A DNA stretch of 64,000 nucleotides from positions 558,001-622,000 of the forward strand of contig NZ_CABPSC010000001.1 in assembly GCF_902459585.1 (NCBI RefSeq), read 5' to 3'. The notes beneath the pieces are model-generated. The model searched no databases. It worked only from the letters and a program-made list of their open reading frames with translations, and was not told where the DNA came from. Positions 1 to 8,682 of this stretch are shown one piece after another (the stretch's first letter is position 1; each line of letters opens with the position of its first letter). The translations under genes and the position numbers were made by a program. The DNA is from Pandoraea nosoerga (lineage in GTDB: Bacteria > Pseudomonadota > Gammaproteobacteria > Burkholderiales > Burkholderiaceae).

Positions 1-135
1 CAGCACACCGAGCGCCTTGGCGGCCTCGGCGCGCCGCGTCGGCACGCGAACGACGTGCCCCATCGTCACGAGCCGGGCTACCAGGTGGCCGCCGATAAAA
101 CCGGTGCCACCGACGACACAAACGTTATAGCGCAT
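1..135 (-). CDS. NAD(P)-binding Rossmann-fold protein, N-terminal part (runs off the left edge)
   Basis: Only the first 45 codons are in the window. The start is an ATG preceded by a strong ribosome site (GGAGGTGA, 5 bases upstream). The protein opens with a beta strand followed by GGTGFIGGHL, the dinucleotide-binding glycine motif of extended short-chain dehydrogenases and NAD-dependent epimerases. A 'complex I NDUFA9-like' epimerase family member next to a lytic transglycosylase is familiar in Burkholderiaceae, so that is my best guess, but the substrate domain is not visible. It lies about 50 bases downstream of the transglycosylase stop on the same strand, so co-transcription is likely. 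Confidence 0.75.
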   Translation of the reverse strand, partial: MRYNVCVVGGTGFIGGHLVARLVTMGHVVRVPTRRAEAAKALGVL

Positions 136-186
136 GCGTCACCTCCGCATCAGGACCGTGGGTTCGCGGCTCGCGGGCCTTGCCCG

Positions 187-2193
187 TCACTGGGGCAGAA
201 TGATGCCGAGCCGCTCCTTGAGCGATTGCGGGCGGCCCGTGATCAGGGCCGCGTAGTACGTGGTATTCGACAGCACGTTCTCGACGTACTGGCGCGTCTC
301 GTTAAACGGAATCGTCTCCGCGAAGATGGCGCCTTCGACCGGCCGATCCAGCGTGGAGCGCCACGCGCGCGGGCGTCCCGGTCCGGCGTTGTAGCCCGCG
401 GAGGCCAGCACGGCCGAGCCGTCGAACTTGTTGTAGATGTCCGCCAGGTAACTCGTGCCCAGACGAATGTTGGTGTCGATGTCGTGCATCATGCCGGGCT
501 GATAGTCCATGCCGATCTGCCTGGCGACCATCTTCGCCGTGGCCGGCATGATCTGCATCAGCCCGCCGGCGCCCGCCGACGAACGGGCGTTGATGATGAA
601 GCGCGACTCCTGACGAATCAGGCCATACGCCCAGGCTTCGTCCAGATCGACGGCGGCCGCGCGCGGCTCGACCTTGTCGCGGAACGGCATCAGGTAGCGC
701 AGCGTGAAGTCGTGCTCGAGCTTGGTGCGATCGGCCGTGTTCACGGCGCGGTCGAACAGCTCGATCTTGTTGGCGTACTGTGCGGCGGCGAGCAACTGAC
801 GGTCCGTCATGTTGCGCAACTCCCAGTTCCACTCGCGGTTGCCCTCGAAGCGCAGCCCGAGGTCGTAGAACTTCGCGGCGCGGCGAAAGCCCGGATTCGC
901 GCTGTTGGCGTCGACCTCGGCCTTCGTGACGGTCGTGCGCGGCGGCAGCGTCGTCTTGTTGCCCAGCTCTTCGTTGGCCAGCTGACCGTAGAAATTCGGC
1001 TGCGAAGCGATCTTCTGGAATTGCGCGCGGGCGGCCTCGCCCTGCCCGGCTTCGCGCAGCGCGCGGCCATACCAGTACGTCCACACGCCGTCGTCGCGCA
1101 GCGCTTGCGGCATCGCTTCGATGCCCGCGCGCACGAGGTTCCAGTCACCAGCGCGCAGCGCGGCGCGGATCTTCCACTCCTGCGCGGTATTCGAGAGCTT
1201 GGCGTTGCCCGCCTGACGGTACCAGTTGATCGCCATGGGGTTCTGCGACAGCGCGCCGCGCATGCCGATGGCGCCCCAGCCGACGGCGCGCTCGTCCTGC
1301 GAGAGATTGCCCGCAATGCCCGCGAAGCTGCTCGCGGCGAGCATCGCGTCGCTGCGCGCCATGCGCACGGTCGCGAGCAGGGCGAGCTGACGCGAGGCCT
1401 CCGAGCCGTCCACGCCGCGCGAGAGGATCTGCGCCGGACGCGAGGCCGCCATATCGAGCAGGCTGTCGTCGGGACGCACACTGCCGAGCGCATCGGCGAT
1501 CTGCTTGCCGAGCGAGGTGTAGTTTTCCTCGTAGGCGAGGCGGATCTGGTGCCAGACCTCCTTGCGCGGCAACTGGCCGTTCGCGGCCAGCGTGCCGATC
1601 ATGTCGACGCAGCCCTCGCCGTAGTACTTCGGCGCGGTGAGCAGGTCGATGGCCGCCTGCGTCACGTTCTCGCCGCGCGCGGCCCGCGACATCAGCGCGT
1701 AGCACTTGACCTGGGTGTCGTCGTCGAGCACGAACTTCGGGTATTCGGCGTCGAACGTCTGCCAGTCGTGACGCTTGCCCAGCACGAGCAGCCAGTCGTT
1801 GCGCAGGCGATCGGCAATTGCCTGGCCCTCGTAGGTGCGCAGGAAGGCGCGGATCTCGTCGTCGGGCGTGTCGAGCAGCGCCTTGCCCGAGCGGTCGAAC
1901 ATGCGCGGCTTGATCTGGAAGTACTGCACATACGACGGCACGTCGTAATCGGTGAGCATGGCCGCGAGCGCCGCGGCACGCGGGGCGTCGTTGGTGCGCG
2001 CCGCTTCGCGCAGCTGTACGAAGATGTCGTCGGGCGAGCGTTGCGAGAGCACGTCGGCCGAAGGCGCGGCGCGAGTGGCCGCCGCCGGCGCCTTGGGACG
2101 ACCGGTTGCCTGGGTCGTGCTGCATGCGACGAGCGCCGCGGCGCTCAGGGCAAGCGCGGCGGCGCGATATACTCGGGTCAAACGTTCGGACAT
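187..2193 (-). CDS. slt: Soluble lytic murein transglycosylase, lipoprotein (Slt70 family)
   Basis: Encodes 668 residues. The N-terminus is a lipoprotein signal ending LVAC around residues 23-26, so the enzyme is probably anchored to a membrane facing the periplasm. A long alpha-helical superhelical region (about residues 50-500) precedes the C-terminal lysozyme-like domain. That domain shows IRQESRF with the catalytic Glu near residue 529, then GLMQIMP and GYNAGPGR, the family 1 lytic transglycosylase motifs. It cleaves the MurNAc-GlcNAc bond of peptidoglycan to give 1,6-anhydro products, which AmpG (also in this window) can import. The ATG at 2193 is chosen because it gives a clean signal peptide; an upstream in-frame extension is arginine-rich and non-conserved in appearance. 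Its start lies only 23 bp from the divergent cyclo-ligase start. Confidence 0.93.
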   Translation of the reverse strand: MSERLTRVYRAAALALSAAALVACSTTQATGRPKAPAAATRAAPSADVLSQRSPDDIFVQLREAARTNDAPRAAALAAMLTDYDVPSYVQYFQIKPRMFDRSGKALLDTPDDEIRAFLRTYEGQAIADRLRNDWLLVLGKRHDWQTFDAEYPKFVLDDDTQVKCYALMSRAARGENVTQAAIDLLTAPKYYGEGCVDMIGTLAANGQLPRKEVWHQIRLAYEENYTSLGKQIADALGSVRPDDSLLDMAASRPAQILSRGVDGSEASRQLALLATVRMARSDAMLAASSFAGIAGNLSQDERAVGWGAIGMRGALSQNPMAINWYRQAGNAKLSNTAQEWKIRAALRAGDWNLVRAGIEAMPQALRDDGVWTYWYGRALREAGQGEAARAQFQKIASQPNFYGQLANEELGNKTTLPPRTTVTKAEVDANSANPGFRRAAKFYDLGLRFEGNREWNWELRNMTDRQLLAAAQYANKIELFDRAVNTADRTKLEHDFTLRYLMPFRDKVEPRAAAVDLDEAWAYGLIRQESRFIINARSSAGAGGLMQIMPATAKMVARQIGMDYQPGMMHDIDTNIRLGTSYLADIYNKFDGSAVLASAGYNAGPGRPRAWRSTLDRPVEGAIFAETIPFNETRQYVENVLSNTTYYAALITGRPQSLKERLGIILPQ

Positions 2194-2216
2194 CTTCGTG
2201 GAGCGTCGGGTAAAAA

Positions 2217-2843
2217 GTGAGTTCAAGCATAGCACGGGACCCCGCCCGATCGGCGGCGCAGACGTCCGGCAAAGCCCAATTGCGGCGGGCTTTGCTGGCC
2301 GTGCGCAACCACCTCGACGCGCGCGAGGTGCGCGACGCCGCGCTCGCCGCGAGGCTCGCTGACGAACTGGCCCGCCGCGCGCCGCGGTGCGTGGGTTTTT
2401 ACTGGCCAATCCAGGGAGAATTCGACGCGCGCGGCGCCGTCTCGGCATGGCTGGCGAAGGCGCCGGCCGGGGAACCGCGCCTGGCCGCCCTGCCGGTCGT
2501 CGCCGCGCCCGCAACCCCGCTCGTCTTTCATCACTGGACGCCCGACACGCCCATGACGCAAGGCCGCTATCGCATTCCCGTGCCGCTCGACACCGAAGTG
2601 CTCGTGCCCGACCTGCTGCTCGTGCCGTGCGTGGGTTTCACGCGCGACGGACTGCGGCTGGGCTACGGCGGCGGCTTCTACGATCGCACGCTGCATTCGA
2701 TGACACCGCCGCCGCAAACGCTCGGCATCGCCTACGACGCGCTCGAGATCGAGCATCTCGACGCCGAAGCCCACGACCTGGCGCTCGACGCCATCGTGAC
2801 CGAATCGGCCACCTTTGCGCGTGCGCGCGGCAACGATCGCTAA
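2217..2843 (+). CDS. 5-formyltetrahydrofolate cyclo-ligase
   Basis: Encodes 208 residues. It converts 5-formyl-THF plus ATP to 5,10-methenyl-THF in cytosolic folate metabolism. Visible signatures are the basic N-terminal segment KAQLRRALLAVR, a central GRYRIPVP segment, and the family hallmark GYGGGFYDRTL near residue 158. The start is a GTG at 2217 with GGAG about 12 bases upstream. No other plausible start precedes the conserved N-terminal basic helix. The gene is divergent from slt with almost no room for a private promoter, so its promoter probably lies inside the slt coding region. The pxp genes follow after 3 bases, suggesting one transcript. Confidence 0.92.
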   Translation: MSSSIARDPARSAAQTSGKAQLRRALLAVRNHLDAREVRDAALAARLADELARRAPRCVGFYWPIQGEFDARGAVSAWLAKAPAGEPRLAALPVVAAPATPLVFHHWTPDTPMTQGRYRIPVPLDTEVLVPDLLLVPCVGFTRDGLRLGYGGGFYDRTLHSMTPPPQTLGIAYDALEIEHLDAEAHDLALDAIVTESATFARARGNDR

Positions 2844-2846
2844 TTC

Positions 2847-3500
2847 ATGACAACGCTCAAAATCCTGCCGCTTGGCGACAGCGCGCTCGTGTGCGAAGCC
2901 GGCGCCACGCCCACGCTCGCCACGCAGCGGCGCGTGTGGCACGTCGCCGCACTCGCCCGCGACTGGCCCGACGTTCGCGAAGTGGTGCCCGGCATGAACA
3001 ACCTCACGCTGCTGTTCGATCCGCTCGCCACCGACATCGAAGTGCTCGGCGAGCGCTTGCGCGAGCTCTGGCACACACCCCCGAGCGCCGGCGAGGTCGG
3101 GCGCGAGATCGAAATCCCGGTGCACTACGGCGGCCGGCACGGCCCCGATCTCGCCGAGGTCGCGCGACACGCGCGCCTGCAGCCGAAGACGGTCGTGCAA
3201 CGCCACACGGCGCCGGAATACATCGTCTATTTCATTGGGTTTCAGCCGGGCTTCGCCTATCTCGGCGGCCTCGACGAGTCGATCGCCGCGCCGCGCCGGG
3301 CCGAACCGCGCCTGTCGGTGCCGGCCGGCTCGGTGGGCATCGGCGGCAACCAGACCGGCATCTATCCGCTGTCGTCGCCGGGCGGCTGGCAAATCATCGG
3401 CCATACCGCGCGCGCCCTGTTCGACCCCGCCGCGAGCCCGCCCGCCCTGCTGGCGCCGGGCGATCGCGTGCGTTTCACCATCGCGAGCCTCGACCTGTGA
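2847..3500 (+). CDS. pxpB: 5-oxoprolinase subunit B (KipI-like)
   Basis: Encodes 217 residues. PxpB forms a complex with PxpC and works with PxpA in ATP-dependent hydrolysis of 5-oxoproline (pyroglutamate) to glutamate, a damage-repair reaction. The opening LGDSALV, the GMNNLTLLFDP block and the later GFQPGFAYL and SVPAGSVGIGGNQTGIYP blocks are characteristic of the KipI/PxpB cyclophilin-like fold. It starts 3 bases after the cyclo-ligase stop, and its TGA overlaps the GTG of pxpC, so B and C are translationally coupled. Length is typical. Confidence 0.93.
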   Translation: MTTLKILPLGDSALVCEAGATPTLATQRRVWHVAALARDWPDVREVVPGMNNLTLLFDPLATDIEVLGERLRELWHTPPSAGEVGREIEIPVHYGGRHGPDLAEVARHARLQPKTVVQRHTAPEYIVYFIGFQPGFAYLGGLDESIAAPRRAEPRLSVPAGSVGIGGNQTGIYPLSSPGGWQIIGHTARALFDPAASPPALLAPGDRVRFTIASLDL

Positions 3501-4507
3501 TCGACATCCTGCGAGCCGGCCTCCTCACCACGGTGCAGGATCTGGGCCGAACCGGACAACGTGAATTCGGCGTCGCGAGCGGCGGCGCGGTCGACCCACT
3601 CGCCTGTGCCGTGGCGAACCGGCTGGTCGGCAACGAACTGAATGCCGCCACCCTGGAGATCACGATGGGGGCGTGCGCGCTGCGCTTCACATCTTCCACG
3701 CTGGTGGCGCTGACAGGCGCCGACTGCCGTGCCGATCTCGACGGCACGCCCGTGTGGTCGTGGTGGCGCTTTCCCGTCACGCGCGGCCAGACGCTGACGC
3801 TGCGCCCCGCGCGCTTCGGCATGCGCACCTATCTCGCGGTCGCCGGCGGCATCGACGTGCCCGAGGCGCTCGGCTCGCGCAGCACCGATCTCACGGCCGG
3901 TTTCGGCGGCTTCGAGGGCCGTGCCCTGCGCGACGGCGATCGCATCGCCATGGGCCACGCCAGCGCCGAAGCGCGCAAGGCCGCAGCGCTGGGCGTGCGT
4001 CCGCCGCTGTGGCTGTCCGACCCGCTCGCCCACCGCGTGCGCGTGCTGCCCGGCCCCGAATACGACGACTTCACCGCCGCCACCCACAGGCAATTTTGGG
4101 AGAATCCGTGGCAGGTCACGCCCAACAGCAACCGCATGGGCTATCGGCTCTCGGGCCCCGAGCCGCTCGCGCGCAAGAAGAACCGCATGCACGACCTGCT
4201 CTCGCACGGCGTGTTGCCGGGCGTGATTCAGGTGCCGCCGTCGGGCCAGCCCATCATCCTGCTGGCCGACGCCCAGACCACCGGCGGCTACCCGAAGATC
4301 GGCACGGTGATCAGCGCGGATCTGTGGCGCCTCGGGCAGGCGCGTCTGGGCAGCACGCTGTACTTTTCGGAATGCGCGGCGGCCGAAGCGCGCGAAGCAT
4401 GGCGCGAGCAGTTGCGCTATCTTGCACAGATCGAGCGCGCGCTCGCCTGGCATGATCGCGGCATCCTGAAGCCGCCGCGCATGCCCGCCGTCTCGCGCAA
4501 ACGCTGA
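3497..4507 (+). CDS. pxpC: 5-oxoprolinase subunit C, biotin-dependent carboxyltransferase family (KipA-like)
   Basis: Encodes 336 residues. It is the partner of PxpB; the family resembles the C-terminal half of urea amidolyase and allophanate hydrolase subunit 2. Visible landmarks are VIDILRAGLLTTVQDLGR at the N-terminus, YLAVAGGIDVPEALGSRSTD in the middle, and MGYRLSGPEPL followed by QPIILLADAQTTGGYPKIG near the C-terminus. The GTG start overlaps the pxpB stop (GTGA), which fixes the start. The pxpA gene follows after 33 bases with its own ribosome site. Confidence 0.93.
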   Translation: MIDILRAGLLTTVQDLGRTGQREFGVASGGAVDPLACAVANRLVGNELNAATLEITMGACALRFTSSTLVALTGADCRADLDGTPVWSWWRFPVTRGQTLTLRPARFGMRTYLAVAGGIDVPEALGSRSTDLTAGFGGFEGRALRDGDRIAMGHASAEARKAAALGVRPPLWLSDPLAHRVRVLPGPEYDDFTAATHRQFWENPWQVTPNSNRMGYRLSGPEPLARKKNRMHDLLSHGVLPGVIQVPPSGQPIILLADAQTTGGYPKIGTVISADLWRLGQARLGSTLYFSECAAAEAREAWREQLRYLAQIERALAWHDRGILKPPRMPAVSRKR

Positions 4508-4540
4508 CGCGAGACGTCCCCCGCAGGAGAAATACGCAAC

Positions 4541-5281
4541 ATGAAGATCGATCTGAACGTCGACCTCGGCGAAGGCTGCGACTCCGACGAGGCCTTGCTG
4601 ACGCTGGTCAGCTCCGCCAACGTCGCATGCGGCTGGCACGCGGGCGATGCGGGCACCATGCAGCAGGTGGTGCGCTGGGCGCTGGACAATGGCGTGGCCA
4701 TCGGCGCACACCCGAGCTTCCCCGACCGGGAGAACTTCGGCCGCACCGAGATGCAGTTGCCGCTCGACGAAATTCGCGCCGGCATGCTCTACCAGATCGG
4801 CGCGCTCGCCGCGATGGTCCGCGCGCAAGGCGGCTGGCTCTCGCACGTCAAGCCGCACGGGGCGCTGTACAACCAGGCGGCGCGCGACCCGGCGCTCGCC
4901 GAGACGCTGGTCGAGGCGATTCGCGCTTTCGACACCGATCTGGCAATCTTCGGGCTGGCAGGCGGCGAGCTCGTCAAGGCCGCGCACGCGGCGGGCATGC
5001 GCGCCGTCGAAGAAGTCTTCGCCGATCGCGGCTACAACCCCGACGGATCGCTCGTCAAACGGGGCACGCCCGGCGCGCTCATCGAGCGCGAAGAAGACGC
5101 GCTCGCGCAGACGCTCATGATGGTGCGCGAGCAGCATGTGCGCGCCATCGACGGCTCGCTGGTGCCCATCCGGGCCGAGACCGTCTGCCTGCATGGCGAC
5201 GGCGAACATGCGCTCCAGTTCGCGCAGCGCATTCGCAGTTTCCTGATCGGCGAGGGCGTCGAGATCGCACCGGTGCGCTGA
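4541..5281 (+). CDS. pxpA: 5-oxoprolinase subunit A (LamB/YcsF family)
   Basis: Encodes 246 residues. PxpA carries out the hydrolytic step of 5-oxoproline degradation with PxpBC. The N-terminal block ([10 protein letters not shown], then [10 protein letters not shown]), the internal VKPHGALYN block and the [15 protein letters not shown] block are hallmark LamB/YcsF sequences. A ribosome site AGGAGA lies 10 bases before the ATG. It is the last gene of the fau-pxpBCA transcript; a hairpin with A and T flanks follows at 5303-5341. Confidence 0.94.
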   Translation: MKIDLNVDLGEGCDSDEALLTLVSSANVACGWHAGDAGTMQQVVRWALDNGVAIGAHPSFPDRENFGRTEMQLPLDEIRAGMLYQIGALAAMVRAQGGWLSHVKPHGALYNQAARDPALAETLVEAIRAFDTDLAIFGLAGGELVKAAHAAGMRAVEEVFADRGYNPDGSLVKRGTPGALIEREEDALAQTLMMVREQHVRAIDGSLVPIRAETVCLHGDGEHALQFAQRIRSFLIGEGVEIAPVR

Positions 5282-5302
5282 TCGTTGCCGCACCATGCGC
5301 GT

Positions 5303-5341
5303 AAAAAAACGCCGTCCGCGGGGCAGCCCCGGACGGCGTTT
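5303..5341. terminator. Bidirectional intrinsic terminator between pxpA and mmsA
   Basis: A 9-bp perfect stem (ACGCCGTCC / GGACGGCGT) with a 13-base loop is flanked by a run of seven A on the left and a short T tract on the right. Read on the minus strand the A run becomes a U run, so the element best terminates the leftward mmsA transcript. It can also serve the rightward pxp transcript. Its place between convergent genes fits. Confidence 0.75.
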
Positions 5342-5424
5342 GCATTGCGGCGGCGCCCCTTGCGGCTCTCCGTCCTTGCCGGCGGCTCGCGGCTTGCTGG
5401 GCCAGCTCACCGGGCCAGCTTGCC

Positions 5425-5476
5425 GACCTCGCTTATTGACCTCGCTTACCGACCTCGCTTACCGACCTCGCTTACT
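5425..5476. repeat. Four tandem copies of a 13-bp unit at the end of mmsA
   Basis: Four consecutive copies of GACCTCGCTTAYY occupy 5425-5437, 5438-5450, 5451-5463 and 5464-5476. Differences are confined to the last two or three bases of a copy. The last copy contains the mmsA stop codon (TAA on the minus strand at 5472-5474), so three copies lie just downstream of the gene. This looks like slippage expansion of the 3' end of the gene. Confidence 0.85.
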
Positions 5477-6998
5477 GGCCGAGCGTCGGCATGACGAGCG
5501 ACGACGTCGCGTTCGCCGCGCGCCCTTCCGACCAGCGGCGCGTGACCACCTTCGAGCGCGTGTAGAAGCGCACCGATTCCGGTCCGTAGATATGCTGGTC
5601 GCCGAACAGCGAATTGCGCCAGCCGCCGAACGAGAAGTACGACACGGGCACCGGAATCGGCACGTTCACGCCGACCATGCCGACTTCGATCTCGTCCTCG
5701 AAGCGGCGCGCCGCGCCGCCCGACGTCGTGAAGACCGCCGTGCCGTTGGCATACGGGTTGCGGTTGATCAGCGCGATCGCCTCTTCCAGCGTATTCACCC
5801 GCACGACCGAGAGCACGGGCCCGAAGATTTCGTGGCGATAGATCGACATCTCCGGCGTCACGTTATCGAACAGGCACGGGCCGATGAAAAAGCCGTCCTC
5901 GCGCTGCGCGACCTTCAGGCCGCGGCCATCGACCACCAGCCGGGCGCCTTCCTCTACGCCCGCGTCGACGAAACCGCGCACCTTGTCGCAATGCACGCGC
6001 GTGATCAGCGGGCCCATCTGCGCAGCAGGGTCGGTGCCATCGCCAACCGGCAGCGCCTTTGCCGCCCGTGCCAGCCGCGCCACCAGCTCATCGGCCACCT
6101 CGCCCACGGCCACGGCCACCGAAATCGCCATGCAGCGCTCGCCAGCGGAGCCGTAGGCCGCGCCGATCAGCGCGTCGACGGTGAAGTCGAGATCGGCGTC
6201 GGGCATGACCACGCCGTGGTTCTTCGCGCCGCCAAGCGCCTGCACGCGCTTGCCGTGCGCCGACGCCGTGCCGTAGATGTACTGCGCGATCGGCGTCGAG
6301 CCCACGAAGGACACCGCGTTCACGTCGGGGTGCGTGAGCAGCGCATCGACGGCTGCCTTGTCGCCGTTCACGACATTGAGCACGCCGTCGGGCAGGCCAG
6401 CGTCCCTGGCCAGGCGCGCGAGCAGCAGCGCCGCCGAAGGCACCTTTTCCGACGGCTTGAGCACGAACGTGTTGCCGCAGGCCACCGCCATCGGGAACAT
6501 CCACAGCGGCACCATGGACGGGAAATTGAACGGCGTGATGCCGGCGCATACGCCGACGGGCTGATGGATCGAATACGTATCGACGCCCGTGCCGACCTGC
6601 GGTGCGATCTCGCCCTTGAGCAGATGCGGGATGCCGATGGCGAACTCCACCACCTCGATGCCGCGCGTGACTTCGCCGCGCGCGTCGTCCAGCGTCTTGC
6701 CGTGTTCCTGCGTGATCAGTTGCACGAGCGCCTCGCGATTCGCTTCGAGCAGTTCGCGGTACTTCATCATGACGCGGGCGCGCTTCATCGGCGGCGTGGC
6801 GCGCCATGCCGGCAGCGCGGCACGCGCGGCGGCCACGGCCTTCGCAACGTCCGCCGCGCCGCCCAGCGCGACCTGTCGGATCACCTCGCCGGTGGCGGGG
6901 TTCGTCACTTCGCCGAAGCGCAGCTCGGCTTCGCCCGATGCGACGCTCGCGCCGCCAATCCAATGTTCGATACGCTCGGTGCTCACTCGTTGATTCAT
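5472..6998 (-). CDS. mmsA: CoA-acylating malonate/methylmalonate semialdehyde dehydrogenase
   Basis: Encodes 508 residues. It oxidises malonate semialdehyde or methylmalonate semialdehyde with NAD+ and CoA to acetyl-CoA or propionyl-CoA plus CO2. It is a full-length aldehyde dehydrogenase with the FNFPSMVP cofactor loop near residue 158. The MMSDH-type GGAKNH replaces the usual Glu-bearing ELGGK near residue 256, and the catalytic Cys289 lies in GERCM. The loss of the general-base Glu is what separates the CoA-acylating family from ordinary aldehyde dehydrogenases. It is downstream of and co-directional with an omega-amino acid aminotransferase, so the likely pathway is beta-alanine to malonate semialdehyde to acetyl-CoA. 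Valine or inositol breakdown is the alternative use of this enzyme. Confidence 0.93.
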   Translation of the reverse strand: MNQRVSTERIEHWIGGASVASGEAELRFGEVTNPATGEVIRQVALGGAADVAKAVAAARAALPAWRATPPMKRARVMMKYRELLEANREALVQLITQEHGKTLDDARGEVTRGIEVVEFAIGIPHLLKGEIAPQVGTGVDTYSIHQPVGVCAGITPFNFPSMVPLWMFPMAVACGNTFVLKPSEKVPSAALLLARLARDAGLPDGVLNVVNGDKAAVDALLTHPDVNAVSFVGSTPIAQYIYGTASAHGKRVQALGGAKNHGVVMPDADLDFTVDALIGAAYGSAGERCMAISVAVAVGEVADELVARLARAAKALPVGDGTDPAAQMGPLITRVHCDKVRGFVDAGVEEGARLVVDGRGLKVAQREDGFFIGPCLFDNVTPEMSIYRHEIFGPVLSVVRVNTLEEAIALINRNPYANGTAVFTTSGGAARRFEDEIEVGMVGVNVPIPVPVSYFSFGGWRNSLFGDQHIYGPESVRFYTRSKVVTRRWSEGRAANATSSLVMPTLGQ

Positions 6999-7097
6999 GT
7001 CGATTTCCGTAAAGACGATGTCGAGGACAGACGTTGCTGTCCGATGACGACGCCGGCGGCACGCGCCGGTGTCGCCATCATGTGATGGGAATGGTTG

Positions 7098-7124
7098 AGA
7101 AAGACCGGCGGCCCTGTGCCGCCG
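7098..7124 (-). terminator. Hairpin after the aminotransferase gene
   Basis: On the minus strand a 7-bp GC stem (CGGCGGC / GCCGCCG) with a 5-base loop is followed by GTCTTTCT, about 25 bases past the aminotransferase stop. It may terminate or attenuate transcription before mmsA, which starts about 100 bases further on. The T tract is imperfect. Confidence 0.45.
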
Positions 7125-7148
7125 CGGCGCCGTCGCCCGCGGTGCTCC

Positions 7149-8477
7149 TTAAGCGGTCTCGCGAATGGCTTCGGCGACGATGCCGAACAACTCGTCGATC
7201 TGCGCTTCGCTGATGATCAGCGGCGGCGAGAACGCGAGAATGTCGCCCGTGTATCGGACCAGCGCGCCCTTCTCGAAGCACTTGACGAAGATTTCGTGAG
7301 CGCGCGCGCCCGGCTTGCCGTCGCGCGTGGCCAGCTCGATGCCGCCGACCATGCCGAGGTTGCGGATATCGACGACATTCGGCAGGTCGCGCAGGCCGTG
7401 GATGACCTTCTCGAAGTGCGGCGCGAGCTTGGCGGCGCGCTCGAACAGGCCTTCGCTCCTGTACAGATCGAGCGCAGCGCACGCCGCGGCCGCCGCAAGC
7501 GGGTGACCGGAGTACGTGTACCCATGGAAGAACTCGATGGCGCCCGCGTTGCCGGCGTCGACGATGGCGTCGTGCACACTCGTCTTCACGGCGACGGCGC
7601 CCATCGGCACGGCCGCGTTGTTCACGCCCTTGGCCATCGTCATGATGTCCGGCGTCACGCCGAAGTACTGCGCGGCGAACGGCTTGCCCAGGCGGCCCAG
7701 ACCCGTGATGACTTCATCGAAGATCAGCAGAATGCCGTACTTGTCGCAGATCTCGCGCAGTTTCTGCAGATAGCCTTGCGGCGGCACCAGCACGCCCGTC
7801 GAGCCGGCGAGCGGCTCCACGATCACCGCCGCGATGGTCGAGGCGTCGTGCAGCGCGACGATGCGCTCGAGCTCGTCTGCCAGATGGGCGCCCCAAGCCG
7901 GCTGCCCCTTGGTGAAAGCCGCTTCCTTGATGTTCAGGGTGTGCGGCAGATGATCGACGGCCGGCAGCAACTGGCCCGAATACGCCTTGCGGTTCGGCGA
8001 GATGCCACCGACCGAAATGCCGCCGAAACCCACGCCGTGGTAGCCGCGCTCGCGGCCGATGAGGCGCGTGCGCTGGCCTTCGCCGCGGGCGCGATGGTAG
8101 GCGAGCGCGATCTTGAGCGCCGTGTCGACGGACTCCGAGCCCGAATTCGTGAAGAAAATGCGATCGAGGCCCTGCGGCGTGATCGCGGCGATCTTGCTCG
8201 CCGCCTCGAACGCCTTCGGATGGCCCATCTGGAACGTGGGGGCGAAGTCCATCTCGCCGGCCTGCTGGCGGATCGCCTCGACGATCTCCGTGCGGCAGTG
8301 GCCGGCGTTCACGCACCACAGGCCGGCCGTGCCGTCGAGAATGCGGCGATTGTCCGACGACGTGTAGTGCATGCCCTGCGCCTTGACGAGCAGACGCGGC
8401 GCGCTTTTGAACTGACGGTTGTTGGTAAACGGCATCCAGAACGCCGTCATGTCGAGATTCAGGTCTTTCATGTTCAT
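7149..8477 (-). CDS. Omega-amino acid (beta-alanine):pyruvate aminotransferase
   Basis: Encodes 442 residues, a class III PLP-dependent aminotransferase. It transfers the amino group of beta-alanine (or a similar omega-amino acid) to pyruvate, giving malonate semialdehyde and alanine. Visible features are the N-terminal FWMPFTNNR, the substrate-pocket LDGTAGLWCVNAGH, the phosphate-binding FTNSGSESV, IFDEV with the PLP-ring Asp254, and Lys283 in MAKGVNN. These blocks match beta-alanine:pyruvate aminotransferases more closely than GABA or ornithine enzymes. Two start Met codons lie two residues apart. The neighbouring mmsA supplies the next step and the divergent MocR gene the probable control. 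Confidence 0.9.
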   Translation of the reverse strand: MNMKDLNLDMTAFWMPFTNNRQFKSAPRLLVKAQGMHYTSSDNRRILDGTAGLWCVNAGHCRTEIVEAIRQQAGEMDFAPTFQMGHPKAFEAASKIAAITPQGLDRIFFTNSGSESVDTALKIALAYHRARGEGQRTRLIGRERGYHGVGFGGISVGGISPNRKAYSGQLLPAVDHLPHTLNIKEAAFTKGQPAWGAHLADELERIVALHDASTIAAVIVEPLAGSTGVLVPPQGYLQKLREICDKYGILLIFDEVITGLGRLGKPFAAQYFGVTPDIMTMAKGVNNAAVPMGAVAVKTSVHDAIVDAGNAGAIEFFHGYTYSGHPLAAAAACAALDLYRSEGLFERAAKLAPHFEKVIHGLRDLPNVVDIRNLGMVGGIELATRDGKPGARAHEIFVKCFEKGALVRYTGDILAFSPPLIISEAQIDELFGIVAEAIRETA

Positions 8478-8594
8478 CGCGGGGTCTCCCCAGGTCTTGG
8501 CTCGATCAGGATGTCCCGCGGCTCGCGCCCACGGGTGGATGGATCGATCCTACGAGAGCCCGACCGGTACAGACATGCACAGTCGCCCGGAAAA

Positions 8595-8633
8595 TGTATA
8601 TTCTGTATCGGTCGATCGCTTCAACTGTATTGG
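8595..8633 (-). promoter_or_regulatory. Probable aminotransferase promoter with MocR-type direct repeats
   Basis: On the minus strand a -35-like TTGAAG (8619-8624) and a -10-like TATACA (8595-8600) are separated by 18 bases and point at the aminotransferase. Two 9-bp direct repeats CTGTATYGG at 8603-8611 and 8625-8633 overlap the spacer and flank the -35. Their start-to-start spacing is 22 bp, two helical turns. MocR/GabR regulators typically bind phased direct repeats in such divergent regions, so this is a candidate operator. Confidence 0.55.
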
Positions 8634-8682
8634 CAACAGCCCGTCGGGCCACTTCCGCCGTCTGCTTCGAGGTTTCACTGTC

